DNA from: Aquabacterium sp.
GTDB taxonomy: Bacteria; Pseudomonadota; Gammaproteobacteria; Burkholderiales; Burkholderiaceae_C
Reading direction: 5' to 3'
Assembly: GCF_029946005.1 (NCBI RefSeq)
Contig: NZ_JAQSDR010000009.1
Coordinates: 248,001 to 312,000, forward strand
DNA: 64,000 nucleotides
The position numbers and the translations under genes are program-made. The notes below the pieces were generated by a model. It worked only from the letters and a program-made list of their open reading frames with translations, did no database searches and had not been told where the DNA came from. The first letter of the stretch is position 1; each line of letters starts with the position of its first letter. This document shows, one piece after another, positions 37,049 through 47,515 of the stretch.

Positions 37049-37083
37049 ATTTGCGCTGATTTTGCGCTGACGCCCACACCCGA

Positions 37084-38769
37084 ATGAGCTCATCCACCCA
37101 GGCCGTCACCCCCGCGCTCGTGACCCAGAAAGCCGTGAAGCGGCTGCCCCGCTGGGCATTGCTGCTGTTTTGCGTCGCCTATGTGCTGCCAGGACTGTTT
37201 GGGCGCGACCCCTGGAAGGGCATCGACATCGCGTCGTTTGGGCACATGTGGAGCTTGGCAGACGGCCAGGCGTCCTGGCTGCACCCTAACGTGGGGGGCG
37301 TTCTGCCTGTTGGCGGCGGCATTCTTCCGTATTGGCTGGGCGGCGCGTTCATTGCCCTGCTCTCGCCCTGGCTGGACCCCGCCACGGCCGCACGCATTCC
37401 TTTCGCCTTGTTGCTGGTGTCGGTGCTCAGCCTGACCTGGTATGCCACCTACCACCTGGCCCGCACCAAAGCCGCCCAACCTTTGCCATTGGCATTTGGG
37501 GGCGAGGCGCTGCCCCAGGACTACGCCCGCGCGGTCGCCGATGGTTCGGTGCTGGCCTTGATCGCCAGCCTGGGTTTGCTGCAACTGGGCCATGAAACCA
37601 CGCCGGAACTGCTCCAGCTGGTCAGCGGCACTTTGTTTTTGTATGGCATGGCCTCGGCGGCATCCCGCCCCTGGCAAAGCCGCCTGGCCACCCTGGTTTG
37701 CCTGCCGGTGATGGCAGCCAGCGGCAGCCCCACGGTGGCCCTTGAACTGGCGGCGGCCGGCATGCTGATCTGCGCCTTGTCCGAAGACGTGTTGATGCGC
37801 TCCCACCTGTGGTGGGTCGCCGCCAGCGGCATCGTGGCGGCCATGGTGGCCACCGCGTTGACCAGCACCGGCCTGCCCGGATGGGCCCTGCGCATCGACA
37901 CCTGGTCGGGCATTGGACGCACCTTGCGCCTGTTCACCTGGTTCACCTGGCCTGTGTTGCCGCTGGCGGCCTTGACGGTGTGGCATTGGCGACGCCAAGT
38001 GGCACGCAGGCACATCGCTGTGCCATTGTTTTCGGCCCTGGTGGGTTTTGGCGCCTGCATCGCCATGGACGCCAACGACCGCGCTCTGTTGCAAGCACTG
38101 CCAGCCTTGGCGGTGTTGGCGGCTTTCGCCTTGCCCATCCTGCAGCGCAGCTTGGGTTCGGCCATCGACTGGTTCTCGGTGTTCTTTTTCACCACAGCGG
38201 CCCTGTTGATTTGGCTCCACTATGGCGCCATGTACACAGGCGTACCGGCCAAGATGGCAAACAATGTCGCCAAGCTGGTGCCCGGCTATGCCACCGATTT
38301 TTCATGGCCCTTGCTCGTCCTTGGGGCTGTGGCAACCGCAGCGTGGCTGGCTTTGGTGAGGTGGCGCACGGCCCGCCAATCCCACGCCCTGTGGAAAAGC
38401 CTGGTGTTGCCAGCAGGGGGCGTGGCTCTGTGCTGGTTGCTGGCCATGACCTTGCTGCTGCCTCCGCTGGACCAGTCGCTGAGTTACCGCCTGCTGGTCA
38501 ACCGCATCAAGCGACACGTTCCGGTGGGCACTTGCATTGCCGCGCCCAACGCCTCAACGGGCTTGTTGACCGGGCTTGAATATTTCGGACGTTACCGCGT
38601 CGATGGCCTGACGCCGCCAAGCAATGTACCCAGGACCTGCCCTGTGTTGATCTACAGCTTGCCTGCCAAAAATGCCGCGCCCACTTTCCCCGGCTGGCGC
38701 CGTGTCGCACGAGAAAACCAGCGCACACAGAATTCCGAGTCCGTGGCAATTTACCGCCGAGCACCTTGA
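37084..38769 (+). CDS. Polytopic membrane protein, GT-C/ArnT-like glycosyltransferase candidate
   Basis: This 561-residue protein has about ten to twelve hydrophobic segments. The first loop contains GLFGRDPWKGID, resembling the acidic loop (GR-PW--D) of ArnT and PMT-family GT-C glycosyltransferases, which use polyprenyl-phosphate sugars in the periplasm. The C-terminal 80 residues form a soluble tail with two cysteines (GTCIAAPN and PRTCPVL). No other marker is clear, so a family-level call only. It converges on phoR; an 8-bp inverted repeat covers both stop codons. Confidence 0.65.
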   Translation: MSSSTQAVTPALVTQKAVKRLPRWALLLFCVAYVLPGLFGRDPWKGIDIASFGHMWSLADGQASWLHPNVGGVLPVGGGILPYWLGGAFIALLSPWLDPATAARIPFALLLVSVLSLTWYATYHLARTKAAQPLPLAFGGEALPQDYARAVADGSVLALIASLGLLQLGHETTPELLQLVSGTLFLYGMASAASRPWQSRLATLVCLPVMAASGSPTVALELAAAGMLICALSEDVLMRSHLWWVAASGIVAAMVATALTSTGLPGWALRIDTWSGIGRTLRLFTWFTWPVLPLAALTVWHWRRQVARRHIAVPLFSALVGFGACIAMDANDRALLQALPALAVLAAFALPILQRSLGSAIDWFSVFFFTTAALLIWLHYGAMYTGVPAKMANNVAKLVPGYATDFSWPLLVLGAVATAAWLALVRWRTARQSHALWKSLVLPAGGVALCWLLAMTLLLPPLDQSLSYRLLVNRIKRHVPVGTCIAAPNASTGLLTGLEYFGRYRVDGLTPPSNVPRTCPVLIYSLPAKNAAPTFPGWRRVARENQRTQNSESVAIYRRAP

Positions 38770-38789
38770 ACCCAAAGGTGAGGGTTCAA
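38766..38789. terminator. Candidate bidirectional terminator between the GT-C-like gene and phoR
   Basis: TTGAACCC (38766-38773) and GGGTTCAA (38782-38789) form a perfect 8-bp stem with an 8-base loop, covering the stops of both converging genes. T-runs are lacking, so termination may need Rho. Confidence 0.45.
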
Positions 38790-40132
38790 CTCACACGCAC
38801 GCGTGCCGTCGGCACCGTCAAAGTGAAGGTCGAGCCCTTGCCTGCCTCGCTTGCGATGCGCAACTCACCGCCATGGCGTTGCACCACATGCTTGACAATG
38901 GACAATCCCAGGCCAGTCCCGCCCGTTTCGCGCGAGCGGCTACCGTCCACGCGGTAGAAACGCTCGGTCAGGCGGGGGATGTGTTCCGGATCAATACCGA
39001 TACCGCTGTCCTGGACGCTGAATTCGCCACCGCCCTCGGGCTGGGTGAGCCATCGCACCTGAATGGCACCGCCATCGGGGGTGTAGCGCACAGCGTTGGA
39101 CACCAGGTTGCCCATGGCGCTGAGCCATTCACTTTCAACGCCCGCGATCTCAGCATGTTGGCCTTGATCGTCCATGGAAAACGACATGGGGTGGCGTCCG
39201 CGCGACAAGCCCAGTCCATCGTTCTCCAGGCGTTGCATCAAACCATCCACCTTGATCCATCGGTCTGATGAAGGCCTGGGACTGCCTTCAATCTGTGCCA
39301 AGGTCAGCAAATCAGCGACCAGGGTTTGCATGCGCTCAGCCTGTTGGGCCATGAGCATGATCACCCGGGCTCGCTCGACATCGGTCAATGGCAAGGACCC
39401 CATCGTTTCGATGAAGCCATTGAGCACTGTCAACGGCGTTCTGATCTCGTGGGAAACATTGGCCACGAAATCACGGCGCATGGTGTCGGAGCGTTCACGC
39501 TCTGTGATGTCCTGAGACAGGATCAGTTTCAGCCCCTCGCCATAGCGCCGCACCTGCAAGGACAGGTAACCTTGTCCGCCCCAGGGCATCAGGCACTTCA
39601 CGGGTTCGCGGTAGTCGCCCGCCTGCAGGTACTGCACGAAGGTGGGCTGGCGAACCAGGTTGGTCACGCGCTGGTGCAAATCGCGCACCGGATCGAGCCC
39701 GAAGTGGTCTGCCGCCACCGTGCTGATCCAGGTGATGTGCTCGGTCTCGTCCAGCAGAATCACACCGTTGGGCGAAGCCTGGATGCCCGACAGGAATTGA
39801 TCCAGGCGCCGCCGCTCTTCGGCGATCAGTTGATCTCGTTGCCTGATGACGCGTTGGACCCGGTGGGCGATCTCACCCCACAATCCAGGCATCTCAGGGG
39901 CGTTGGCCTCAGGTGTGCGCAGCCAATCCAGGATCTGGTAGCCCTTGAGCGTGTCCAGCACCGACAGGGCCAAGACGGCCGCCGCAGCGCACAGCAGCGC
40001 CAGCATCGTCGGATGCCCCATGCGCTGACCAAACCACCAGCCCACTGCCCCGCCAGCTGCGGCAGTGAGCACCCGGGCACTCACCCGGGAAAGTAGCCAT
40101 GAGTTGGTTTTCTCGACCCGTGAAGACAGCAT
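38786..40132 (-). CDS. phoR: Phosphate-regulon sensor histidine kinase
   Basis: This protein of about 448 residues has two N-terminal membrane segments, a PAS-like domain (LLDETEHITWISTVAADHFGLDPV), the H-box FVANVSHEIRTPLT with the phospho-His, the N-box NLVSNAVRYTPDGG and the G-boxes DSGIGID and GGTGLGLSIVKH. It phosphorylates PhoB when phosphate is low, with input from PstSCAB-PhoU. GTG at 40135 and ATG at 40132 are both possible; both overlap the phoB stop. It is the last gene of the pst-pho operon. Confidence 0.94.
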   Translation of the reverse strand: MLSSRVEKTNSWLLSRVSARVLTAAAGGAVGWWFGQRMGHPTMLALLCAAAAVLALSVLDTLKGYQILDWLRTPEANAPEMPGLWGEIAHRVQRVIRQRDQLIAEERRRLDQFLSGIQASPNGVILLDETEHITWISTVAADHFGLDPVRDLHQRVTNLVRQPTFVQYLQAGDYREPVKCLMPWGGQGYLSLQVRRYGEGLKLILSQDITERERSDTMRRDFVANVSHEIRTPLTVLNGFIETMGSLPLTDVERARVIMLMAQQAERMQTLVADLLTLAQIEGSPRPSSDRWIKVDGLMQRLENDGLGLSRGRHPMSFSMDDQGQHAEIAGVESEWLSAMGNLVSNAVRYTPDGGAIQVRWLTQPEGGGEFSVQDSGIGIDPEHIPRLTERFYRVDGSRSRETGGTGLGLSIVKHVVQRHGGELRIASEAGKGSTFTLTVPTARVRVS

Positions 40133-40830
40133 CACGCAGCGTTGGCCACTTGCTGAGTCAAACGATAGCCTGCACCCCGAACGGTTTCGATCAACTGCGA
40201 TCGATCCACGGGCGACAGGGCCTCTCGCAAACGCTTCACGTGGACGTCCACGGTGCGCTCCTCGATGAACACATGGTCACCCCAGACCCTGTCCAGCAAC
40301 TGGGCGCGGCTGTGCACACGCTCAGGATGGGTCATGAAGAAATGCAGCAGCTTGAATTCAGTGGGACCGATCTTGACCTCTTGCTCGGCGCGCGACACCC
40401 GCCGGGTGGCCGGATCCAGGCGCAGTCCCGCCACTTCCACCGCAGAATCCAGGGCCTGTGGTGCCTTGCGGCGCAAGACCGCGCGCACACGGGCCATCAG
40501 CTCATGCGTTGAAAATGGCTTGGTCAGGTAGTCGTCGGCACCAGCGTCCAGACCAGCCACCTTGTCCACCTCTTCGGCGCGGGCCGTGAGCATGATGATG
40601 GGCAGTTCGCGCGTGCGCGATTCGGAACGCCACCGCTTGGCCAGAGACAGCCCACTTTGACCCGGCAACATCCAGTCCAACAGGACCAGATTGGGCAACA
40701 CGCGGTCGATTTCAGCCTGGGCGGCATCCGCTGTGGGTGCCACGACCACTTCAAAACCTGAGTGCCTCAGGTTCAATGCGATCAATTCGGCAATCGCCGG
40801 CTCGTCTTCAACCACCAGCACTCGGCTCAT
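40132..40830 (-). CDS. phoB: Phosphate-regulon response regulator
   Basis: This 232-residue OmpR-type regulator has the receiver domain with the acceptor Asp in LVLLDWMLPG (near residue 55), LTARAEEVDKVAGLDAGADDYLTKPFS, and a C-terminal winged helix (RAQLLDRVWGDHVFIEERTVDVHVKRLREAL). It binds Pho boxes such as those upstream of pstS. AGGAG precedes the ATG. It overlaps phoR and lies 21 bases after phoU. Confidence 0.95.
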   Translation of the reverse strand: MSRVLVVEDEPAIAELIALNLRHSGFEVVVAPTADAAQAEIDRVLPNLVLLDWMLPGQSGLSLAKRWRSESRTRELPIIMLTARAEEVDKVAGLDAGADDYLTKPFSTHELMARVRAVLRRKAPQALDSAVEVAGLRLDPATRRVSRAEQEVKIGPTEFKLLHFFMTHPERVHSRAQLLDRVWGDHVFIEERTVDVHVKRLREALSPVDRSQLIETVRGAGYRLTQQVANAA

Positions 40831-40851
40831 GGGGGCTCCTGACTGGATGGG

Positions 40852-41559
40852 TTACTTGATGATGGATTCAACGGCATCGGGTGTGTTGTGACGCACGTCG
40901 GTACCTTTGACGATGTAGATGACCTGCTCAGCCAAGTTCTTGGCATGGTCGCCCACGCGCTCGATGGCCTTGGCCACGAACACCAGGTCGATCGACGCTG
41001 AAATCGTGCGGGGATCTTCCATCATGTAGGTGATCAGCTTGCGCATCAGGCCATCGAACTCGGCATCGATCACGTTGTCGTCCTTGATGACTTCAAGCGC
41101 CGTTTGCGTGTCCAGGCGGGCGAAGGCGTCCAGGGCCTTGCGCAACGATGCTGTGGCCAGGTCGGCCTCGAACGACAGGTCGTTCACCGGCAAACGCAGG
41201 CGACTTGAAACGCCGGTGTTGATCAGGCGTTGCACCGTGCGTGCAATGCGCGCGGCCTCGTCACCCACGCGCTCCAGGTTGCCAATGGTCTTGCTGATCG
41301 CGATCAACAAACGCAGGTCTCGGGCGGTGGGCTGGCGACGCGCGATGATGGTCGACAGGTCGGCGTCGATGTCCATCTCCATCTGGTTGACTCGCTCTTC
41401 GGCAATCAACACCTGGCTGGCCACTTCACCGTTGAAGTGCGTCAAGGCATAGATCGCCTGCCCCACCTGGGACTCCACCAGGCCGCCCATCTCGAGCACT
41501 CGGGTTGAAATGCCGCCAAGCTCCATGTCGAACTGGCTGGACAAATGTTTTTCAGACAT
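40852..41559 (-). CDS. phoU: Phosphate-specific transport system accessory protein
   Basis: This 235-residue all-helical protein has two PhoU repeats with the metal-binding motifs (ERVGDEAARIARTV near residue 95 and IERVGDHAKNLAEQVIYIVKG near residue 200). It links PstB to PhoR and keeps the Pho regulon off when phosphate is ample. I choose the ATG preceded by GGAGAAG; the longer open frame overlaps pstB. Cotranscribed with pstB, 17 bases upstream. Confidence 0.95.
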   Translation of the reverse strand: MSEKHLSSQFDMELGGISTRVLEMGGLVESQVGQAIYALTHFNGEVASQVLIAEERVNQMEMDIDADLSTIIARRQPTARDLRLLIAISKTIGNLERVGDEAARIARTVQRLINTGVSSRLRLPVNDLSFEADLATASLRKALDAFARLDTQTALEVIKDDNVIDAEFDGLMRKLITYMMEDPRTISASIDLVFVAKAIERVGDHAKNLAEQVIYIVKGTDVRHNTPDAVESIIK

Positions 41560-41576
41560 GAATTCTTCTCCGTCGA

Positions 41577-42362
41577 TTAGCCAAAACGGCCGGTGATGTA
41601 GTCTTCGGTCTCTTTTTTCTTCGGCTTCATGAAGATGTCCGAGGTCGGGCCGTATTCGATCACTTCGCCCAGGTACATGTAGGCCGTGTTGTCGGAGCAA
41701 CGCGCGGCTTGCTGCATGTTGTGGGTCACGATCAGCACGGTGTAGTCGTCCTTGAGTTCGTGGATCAACTCTTCAATCTTGCCGGTCGAGATCGGGTCCA
41801 GCGCCGAGCAAGGTTCGTCCAGCAGCAGCACCTCTGGCTTGATCGCGATGCCACGGGCAATGCACAAGCGTTGTTGCTGCCCCCCCGACAGACCCGAACC
41901 GCTTTGGTTCAGCTTGTCTTTGACCTCGTTCCACAAGGCGGCCTTCTTGAGCGCCCACTCCACGCGCTCATCCATCTCGACGCGTGACAGTTTTTCAAAC
42001 AAGCGCACACCAAAGGCGATGTTGTCGTAGATGGACATGGGGAACGGCGTGGGCTTCTGGAACACCATGCCAACTTTGGCGCGAATCAGGGACACGTCGT
42101 CCTTGCTCGTCAGGATGTTCTGTCCGTCCAGCATGATTTCGCCTTTGGCGGTCTGCTCAGGGTAGAGCTCGAACATGCGGTTGAAGGTGCGCAGCAAGGT
42201 CGACTTGCCACAGCCCGACGGGCCGATGAAAGCCGTGACCTTCTTTTCGGGCAACTCCAGGTTGATGTTCTTGAGCGCGTGGAACTTGCCGTAATAGAAG
42301 TTCAAGTTGCGCACAGCCAGTTTGGACTTCAACGGGGTTTGGTTTTGAACCTTGGCATCCAT
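41577..42362 (-). CDS. pstB: Phosphate ABC transporter ATP-binding protein
   Basis: This 261-residue ATPase has Walker [14 protein letters not shown], the PstB-type [17 protein letters not shown], the signature [16 protein letters not shown], Walker [14 protein letters not shown] and the H-loop THNMQQA. It powers the PstCA channel and, through PhoU, reports transport activity to PhoR. It lies between pstA and phoU in the conserved order. Confidence 0.97.
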   Translation of the reverse strand: MDAKVQNQTPLKSKLAVRNLNFYYGKFHALKNINLELPEKKVTAFIGPSGCGKSTLLRTFNRMFELYPEQTAKGEIMLDGQNILTSKDDVSLIRAKVGMVFQKPTPFPMSIYDNIAFGVRLFEKLSRVEMDERVEWALKKAALWNEVKDKLNQSGSGLSGGQQQRLCIARGIAIKPEVLLLDEPCSALDPISTGKIEELIHELKDDYTVLIVTHNMQQAARCSDNTAYMYLGEVIEYGPTSDIFMKPKKKETEDYITGRFG

Positions 42363-42402
42363 GTAGGGATCTCCGACAAATTCTTTTCAACTCGCCAACG
42401 CT

Positions 42403-43263
42403 TCAGCGCTGGCGGAACAAGGTGCGTGCCACGATGTTGAGCGCCAACACACCCACCGTGATGATGAACACGCCAGCCCAAGCCAGCTTCTGCCAGTTCT
42501 CATACGGGCTCATCGCGAACTTGAAGATCGTGACGGGCAAACTCGACATCGGTTGACCCAGGTCGGCCGACCAGAACTGGTTGGACAAAGCGGTGAACAA
42601 CAGCGGTGCCGTCTCACCCGAGATGCGTGCCACCGCCAGCAAGATGCCGGTCACCACACCCGCGCGGGCCGATTGCAGCGTGATCGAGGTGATCACGCGC
42701 CACTTGGGCGTGCCCAAGGCATAAGCCGCTTCACGCAAGGCGCTGGGCACCAGCGACAGCATGTTCTCCGTGGTCCGGATCACCACCGGTACCACGATCA
42801 ATGCCAGGGCCAACACACCAGCCCAACCCGAGAACGTCTTGGCGCGAGCCACCACGGTGGAGTAGATGAACAAGCCCACCACGATCGAAGGGGCCGACAA
42901 CAGGATGTCGTTGATGAACCGTGTGACGCTGCCCAGCCAGCCCTTCTGGCCATACTCGGCCAAGTAAACACCAGCCATGACACCCACCGGCGTGCCAATC
43001 AAGGTGGCCAGCCCAACCATCATCAGTGAACCCATGATGGCGTTGGCCAGGCCACCATCTTCCATCGGCGGCGGGGTCATTTCGGTGAACGTGGCCAAGG
43101 CCAACCCACCCATGCCCAGACGAACCGTCTCGAACAAAATCCACACCAGCCAGACCAGGCCAAAGGCCATGGCGCCGAGCGACAAGGTCAAGGCAATGGC
43201 ATTGACGCGCTTGCGGCTGGCGTGCCGCTTTCGGCGCATGGCATACAGTTCCGCCGTGCTCAT
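42403..43263 (-). CDS. pstA: Phosphate ABC transporter permease PstA
   Basis: This 286-residue inner-membrane permease has about six helices and the coupling loop [24 protein letters not shown], plus [15 protein letters not shown] typical of PstA. It forms the high-affinity phosphate channel with PstC. Its ATG overlaps the pstC stop (ATGA). A 40-base gap separates it from pstB. Confidence 0.96.
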   Translation of the reverse strand: MSTAELYAMRRKRHASRKRVNAIALTLSLGAMAFGLVWLVWILFETVRLGMGGLALATFTEMTPPPMEDGGLANAIMGSLMMVGLATLIGTPVGVMAGVYLAEYGQKGWLGSVTRFINDILLSAPSIVVGLFIYSTVVARAKTFSGWAGVLALALIVVPVVIRTTENMLSLVPSALREAAYALGTPKWRVITSITLQSARAGVVTGILLAVARISGETAPLLFTALSNQFWSADLGQPMSSLPVTIFKFAMSPYENWQKLAWAGVFIITVGVLALNIVARTLFRQR

Positions 43264-44288
43264 GAACGGGCTCCTTCAGATTTCTTCATGCGGGCCAACA
43301 AGACCTTGGAGAACGCCAGCACCACGAATGTGATGAAGAACAAGACCAGTCCAAGGTAAATCAGCGAGGCTTGGTGCAGGCCCTCCCCCGCTTCCGCGAA
43401 CTCATTGGCCAGGGCCGAGGTGATGCTGTTGGCAGCCTCGAACACCGACAAGGAATTGAGCTGGTTCATGTTGCCGATGACAAACGTCACGGCCATGGTT
43501 TCGCCCAGCGCGCGACCCAAGCCCAGCATGATGGCGCCGACCACGCCGGTCTTGGTGTATGGCAGCACCACCTTGGACACCACCTCCCAGGTCGTCGAAC
43601 CCAGGCCGTAAGCCGATTCCTTGAGCATCGGGGGCGTCACGTCGAACACATCACGCATGACCGAGGCGATGAAGGGAATGATCATGATCGCCAGGATGAT
43701 CCCGGCAGACAAAATGCCGATGCCCACGGGCGGGCCGGAGAAAAATGCTCCCACGTAAGGGATGCCCGTCGTCAGCGCTTGCAAGGGTTGCTGCACATAG
43801 GTGGCCAGAATGGGGCCAAACACCAGCAGGCCCCACATGCCGTACACGATGGACGGCACCGCAGCGAGCAGCTCAACAGCGATCCCCAAAGGGCGCTTGA
43901 GCCAGTTGGGTGAGAGCTCTGTCAGAAACAGGGCGATGCCAAAGCTCACCGGCACGGCGATCAGCAAGGCGATGAGAGACGTGGCCAAAGTGCCATAAAT
44001 CATCACCAAGCCACCATAGCTGTCCTGAACAGGATCCCAGTCGGTGCGCCACAGGAAGCTGAAACCATATTCACGAATGGCCGGCCAGGCACCCACGATC
44101 AATGAGCCAATGATGGCTAACAGCAGGGACAGGGTCAGCAAGGCGGCACCACGGGCCAACATGGCGAACACCCAATCAGCCCACGGAAGGGCAACGCGCC
44201 GGGGGTCAGGATTTTTCCTGAAGGAGGTTCGTCCTTGGGAAGGCGCCCCATCGGCGCCGTCAAAATCGGCGGGCAATATTGCAGTCAT
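43260..44288 (-). CDS. pstC: Phosphate ABC transporter permease PstC
   Basis: This 342-residue permease has a cytoplasmic N-terminus of about 35 residues, six or more membrane helices, and PstC marks such as [23 protein letters not shown] and [28 protein letters not shown]. It pairs with PstA. It is separated from pstS by about 100 bases that contain a GC-rich stem, which may lower its expression relative to the binding protein. Confidence 0.96.
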   Translation of the reverse strand: MTAILPADFDGADGAPSQGRTSFRKNPDPRRVALPWADWVFAMLARGAALLTLSLLLAIIGSLIVGAWPAIREYGFSFLWRTDWDPVQDSYGGLVMIYGTLATSLIALLIAVPVSFGIALFLTELSPNWLKRPLGIAVELLAAVPSIVYGMWGLLVFGPILATYVQQPLQALTTGIPYVGAFFSGPPVGIGILSAGIILAIMIIPFIASVMRDVFDVTPPMLKESAYGLGSTTWEVVSKVVLPYTKTGVVGAIMLGLGRALGETMAVTFVIGNMNQLNSLSVFEAANSITSALANEFAEAGEGLHQASLIYLGLVLFFITFVVLAFSKVLLARMKKSEGARS

Positions 44289-44340
44289 GGCGTGCGTGCC
44301 TCCATTCCAAGGGTACTGCGTTCAATCGTTCAACAGCAAA

Positions 44341-44362
44341 CCGGGCACCCCATGGCGCCCGG
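44341..44362 (-). repeat. GC-rich hairpin between pstS and pstC
   Basis: CCGGGC (44341-44346) pairs with GCCCGG (44357-44362), and inner CC/GG pairs extend the stem after one mismatch. No T-run follows, so it is likely a stabilising or partial-attenuation stem that favours pstS mRNA over the permease genes, as in other binding-protein operons. Confidence 0.5.
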
Positions 44363-44385
44363 CAAGCATCGTCTGAATCTTCTGA

Positions 44386-45420
44386 TTACTTGTAAGCCAC
44401 CGGCTTGCCAGCCGCGTCGGTCACGGTGGCCCACTGCTTGCGAACAAGATCTTTCACGCTGGCGGGCAAAGGCACGTATTCCAGATCAGCGGCTGTCTTG
44501 TCGCCACCTTCGTAAGCCCAGTTGAAGAACTTCAGGGTGCTGGCACCTTGGGCGGGCTTGTCCTGGCTCTTGTGGATCAGGATGAAGGTTGCGCCACTGA
44601 GGGGCCAAGCGTCCTTGCCGGCTTGGTTGGTCAGCACCTGGTAGAAGGTTTTGTCCCACTCGGCGCTGGCAGCGGCTGCCTTGAAGGTCACGTCGTCTGG
44701 CTGCACATAATTGCCGGCCGCGTTCTTCAAGGACACGTGCGACATCTTGTTTTGCTTGGCGTAGGCGTACTCGACATAGCCAATCGAGTTTGGCAGGCGT
44801 TGCACGAAAGCAGACACGCCTTCGTTACCCTTGCCACCCGCGCCTGCAGGCCATTTCACGGCCGTGCCCTCACCCACCGTGGACTTCCATTCGGCGTTTA
44901 CCTTCGACAGGTAGTTGGTGAAAATGAAGCTGGTGCCCGAACCATCCGCGCGGCGAACCAGCGCAATCGCGGCATCCGGCAGCGGCACGCCAGGGTTCAG
45001 CGCGGTCAGCGCAGGGTCGTTCCACTTGGTGATCTTGCCCAGGTAGATGTTGCCCAGCACTTCGCCAGTCATCTTGACCTGGCCAGGTTGGATACCCTTG
45101 ATGTTCACCACCAGCACGACGCCACCGATCACGGTGGGGAACTGCACCAGGCCTTCCTTGGCCAGCTCATCGTCCTTCAAGGGCATGTCGGTGGCACCAA
45201 AGTCCACCGTCTTGGCCTTGATCTGCTTGATCCCTGCGCCTGAACCCACCGATTGGTAGTTGATGCGCACGCCAGTGGCCTTGTTGAACATGTCAGCCCA
45301 TTTGGCATAGACCGGAGCCGGGAACGTGGCACCTGCACCGGTCACGTCTTGCGCCAGTACCAGACCAGCCGACAAGGACAACGCGGCAGCCACCGCAGTT
45401 TGGATCATCTTGAATTTCAT
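44386..45420 (-). CDS. pstS: Periplasmic phosphate-binding protein
   Basis: This 344-residue protein has a signal peptide ([24 protein letters not shown]) and the PstS phosphate-binding segments [30 protein letters not shown] and [17 protein letters not shown]. It captures inorganic phosphate for PstCA. It leads the pstSCAB-phoU-phoBR operon, downstream of a Pho-box promoter, and has AAGGCGA before its start. Confidence 0.97.
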   Translation of the reverse strand: MKFKMIQTAVAAALSLSAGLVLAQDVTGAGATFPAPVYAKWADMFNKATGVRINYQSVGSGAGIKQIKAKTVDFGATDMPLKDDELAKEGLVQFPTVIGGVVLVVNIKGIQPGQVKMTGEVLGNIYLGKITKWNDPALTALNPGVPLPDAAIALVRRADGSGTSFIFTNYLSKVNAEWKSTVGEGTAVKWPAGAGGKGNEGVSAFVQRLPNSIGYVEYAYAKQNKMSHVSLKNAAGNYVQPDDVTFKAAAASAEWDKTFYQVLTNQAGKDAWPLSGATFILIHKSQDKPAQGASTLKFFNWAYEGGDKTAADLEYVPLPASVKDLVRKQWATVTDAAGKPVAYK

Positions 45421-45465
45421 GTGTTCGCCTTTAAAAACCTGTGACAGACAAATTTCTCAAGGTGG

Positions 45466-45499
45466 ACTGTAGGTGGGCATTGTGACGAGTCTATGACAG
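45466..45499 (-). promoter_or_regulatory. PhoB-dependent promoter of pstS
   Basis: On the minus strand, CTGTCAT and TCGTCAC are separated by four bases (45482-45499), the 11-base repeat of a Pho box. Ten bases further lies TACAGT (45466-45471) as a -10, the classic layout in which PhoB replaces the -35. The pstS start is 46 bases downstream. Confidence 0.8.
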
Positions 45500-45558
45500 G
45501 CCCGGCGCAATTGTCACAAATCCCATGACAACCCGAGGACCCCTGACTGACCACCCAT

Positions 45559-45587
45559 CTGTCACATTCAAGTCACGCGATTGTCAC
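45559..45587 (+). promoter_or_regulatory. Tandem Pho box facing the fasciclin gene
   Basis: Three heptamers recur with an exact 11-base period on the plus strand: CTGTCAC (45559-45565), AAGTCAC (45570-45576) and TTGTCAC (45581-45587). This is one and a half Pho boxes. A T/A-rich stretch (TTTTAA, 45595-45600) follows as a weak -10. The downstream gene is the fasciclin protein, not pstS. Confidence 0.7.
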
Positions 45588-45653
45588 ATGACACTTTTAA
45601 GGTGCCGGGGTTGCCCCAGATGGTCTGTGGGCAGGATTGAAATGGAGTATTCA

Positions 45654-46169
45654 ATGCACATTCCCCGCCAAACACGCGGCCTGTTGGCCAACGCCTTGCT
45701 CGCCACGTCCATGCTGCTGAGCAGCCAAGCCATGGCGCAAACTGCAAGCCCCGTACCCGCAACAGTGGTTGCCGCTGCAGCGCGCACCCCCGAACTGTCA
45801 ACTTTTTACAAACTGGCTCAACAAGCTGGCTTGACCGCATCACTGGAAGCCACCGGCCCATTGACCGTGTTTGCGCCCACGGATGAAGCCTTCAAGGCTG
45901 TGCCTGCCGCCACTCTGGACAAGCTGAGCAAGGACCCGGAATTGCTCAAGTCGGTGTTGACCTACCACGTGGTGCCAGGTGCCTTGAAGGCGGCCAGTAT
46001 CAATGGCAACAGCTCGTTGACGACCTTGAATGGCGCTCAGCTGGCGGCCTCAAAGGCGGGCGATTTTGTCACTGTGGACGACGGTCTGGTCATCAAAGCC
46101 GATTTGATCGCTGGCAATGGTGTGGTGCACATCATTGACCGCGTGCTGATGCCCGCCGTCAAGAAGTGA
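45654..46169 (+). CDS. Secreted fasciclin (FAS1)-domain protein, probable Pho-regulon member
   Basis: This 171-residue protein has a signal peptide (cleavage likely after SQAMA) and one FAS1 domain: TFYKLAQQAGL, the H1 motif GPLTVFAPTDEAFK, LLKSVLTYHVVPG, and the H2-like NGVVHIIDRVLMP. FAS1 domains mediate adhesion or matrix interaction at the cell surface. The start at 45654 has GGAG at seven bases; an ATG four codons earlier lacks one. It diverges from pstS and lies behind a tandem Pho box, so induction by phosphate starvation is inferred. Binding partner unknown. Confidence 0.88.
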   Translation: MHIPRQTRGLLANALLATSMLLSSQAMAQTASPVPATVVAAAARTPELSTFYKLAQQAGLTASLEATGPLTVFAPTDEAFKAVPAATLDKLSKDPELLKSVLTYHVVPGALKAASINGNSSLTTLNGAQLAASKAGDFVTVDDGLVIKADLIAGNGVVHIIDRVLMPAVKK

Positions 46170-46183
46170 ACCTCAGCGCCTGA

Positions 46184-47515
46184 TCAGGACTGGACTGCCT
46201 CGGCCAACTGCTCAGCGCAGCGGTTGGCCAAGCTGCCATCCTGCGCCTCCACCATGACGCGCAACAGCGGTTCGGTGCCCGAAGGGCGAATCAGCACCCG
46301 ACCACGTCCATCCAGCTGACGCAGGACGGCCTCCTGGGCCGCCGCCAACGCCGGACTGTTTTTCCAGTCCTGCCCGGCCTTCAAGCGCACATTGATGAGG
46401 CGCTGGGGGAACAAGGTCACGCCCTCCAGCCAGCTCGACAAGCTGCGGCCGCTTCGGGCCACCGCCTGCAATATCTGCAATGCGCTGACGATGCCGTCGC
46501 CCGTGGTGTGGCGGTCCAGGGCGATCAGGTGGCCTGAACCCTCCCCCCCCAGTTGCCAGCCTCGGCTGAGTAATTCTTCCAACACATAGCGGTCACCCAC
46601 CTTGGCGCGCACAAAACCGACGCCGCGCTCCTGGATGGCCAGCTCGACCGCCATGTTGGTCATCAAGGTGCCGACCGCGCCGGGCACGCTCTGACCTTGT
46701 GCCAAGCGATCGGCCACCATGACGTAGAGCAACTCGTCCCCATTGAACAAACGGCCATCGGCATCGACCAGCTGCAAACGGTCGGCATCGCCATCGAGCG
46801 CAATGCCATAGTGCGCTTGGTGGTCCTTGACCGCCTGCACCAAGGCCTGGGGATGCGTGGCACCCACGCCATCGTTGATGTTGACGCCATTGGGTGAGCA
46901 ACCAATCGAGATGACCTCAGCGCCCAGTTCGTGGAACACCTCGGGCGCCACCTGATAGGCCGCCCCATGGGCAGCATCGATCACCAGCTTGAGCCCTTTC
47001 AGCGACATGGTCGATGCGAAAGTACTCTTGCAGAACTCGATGTAGCGCCCGCGGGCGTCCTCCAAGCGACGAGCTTTGCCAAGGTTGGGTGATTCAACCC
47101 AAGCCGGTGCGACTTCCAGCGCGGCCTCCACGTCCTTCTCCCATTGGTCTGACAATTTCTCACCTTGGGCAGAGAAAAACTTGATGCCGTTGTCCGCAAA
47201 GGGATTGTGCGAAGCGCTGATGACAGCCCCCAAGCTCAAACGCAGTGCGCGGGTGAGGTAGGCCACACCGGGTGTGGGCAAGGGGCCCGTCAACAACACG
47301 TCGACACCTGCGGATGCAAAGCCCGCCTCCAGCGCCGACTCCAGCATGTAGCCGGAAATTCGCGTGTCCTTGCCAATCAGTACCGTGGGCCGGGCTTCTG
47401 AGCGCCGCAAAACCTGCCCGACGGCATGCCCCAAGCGCAGTACAAAATCCGGCGTGATGGGCGTTTGACCAACCGTGCCACGGATGCCATCGGTTCCAAA
47501 ATATTGTCTGCTCAT
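46184..47515 (-). CDS. glmM: Phosphoglucosamine mutase
   Basis: This 443-residue enzyme converts glucosamine-6-phosphate to glucosamine-1-phosphate for peptidoglycan and LPS. It begins [16 protein letters not shown] and has the phosphoserine loop [16 protein letters not shown] (near residue 103), the metal loop [18 protein letters not shown] and the phosphate-binding [13 protein letters not shown]. The ATG overlaps the folP stop by four bases (ATGA), the usual folP-glmM pair. The longer open frame reaches into folP and is not used. Confidence 0.96.
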   Translation of the reverse strand: MSRQYFGTDGIRGTVGQTPITPDFVLRLGHAVGQVLRRSEARPTVLIGKDTRISGYMLESALEAGFASAGVDVLLTGPLPTPGVAYLTRALRLSLGAVISASHNPFADNGIKFFSAQGEKLSDQWEKDVEAALEVAPAWVESPNLGKARRLEDARGRYIEFCKSTFASTMSLKGLKLVIDAAHGAAYQVAPEVFHELGAEVISIGCSPNGVNINDGVGATHPQALVQAVKDHQAHYGIALDGDADRLQLVDADGRLFNGDELLYVMVADRLAQGQSVPGAVGTLMTNMAVELAIQERGVGFVRAKVGDRYVLEELLSRGWQLGGEGSGHLIALDRHTTGDGIVSALQILQAVARSGRSLSSWLEGVTLFPQRLINVRLKAGQDWKNSPALAAAQEAVLRQLDGRGRVLIRPSGTEPLLRVMVEAQDGSLANRCAEQLAEAVQS

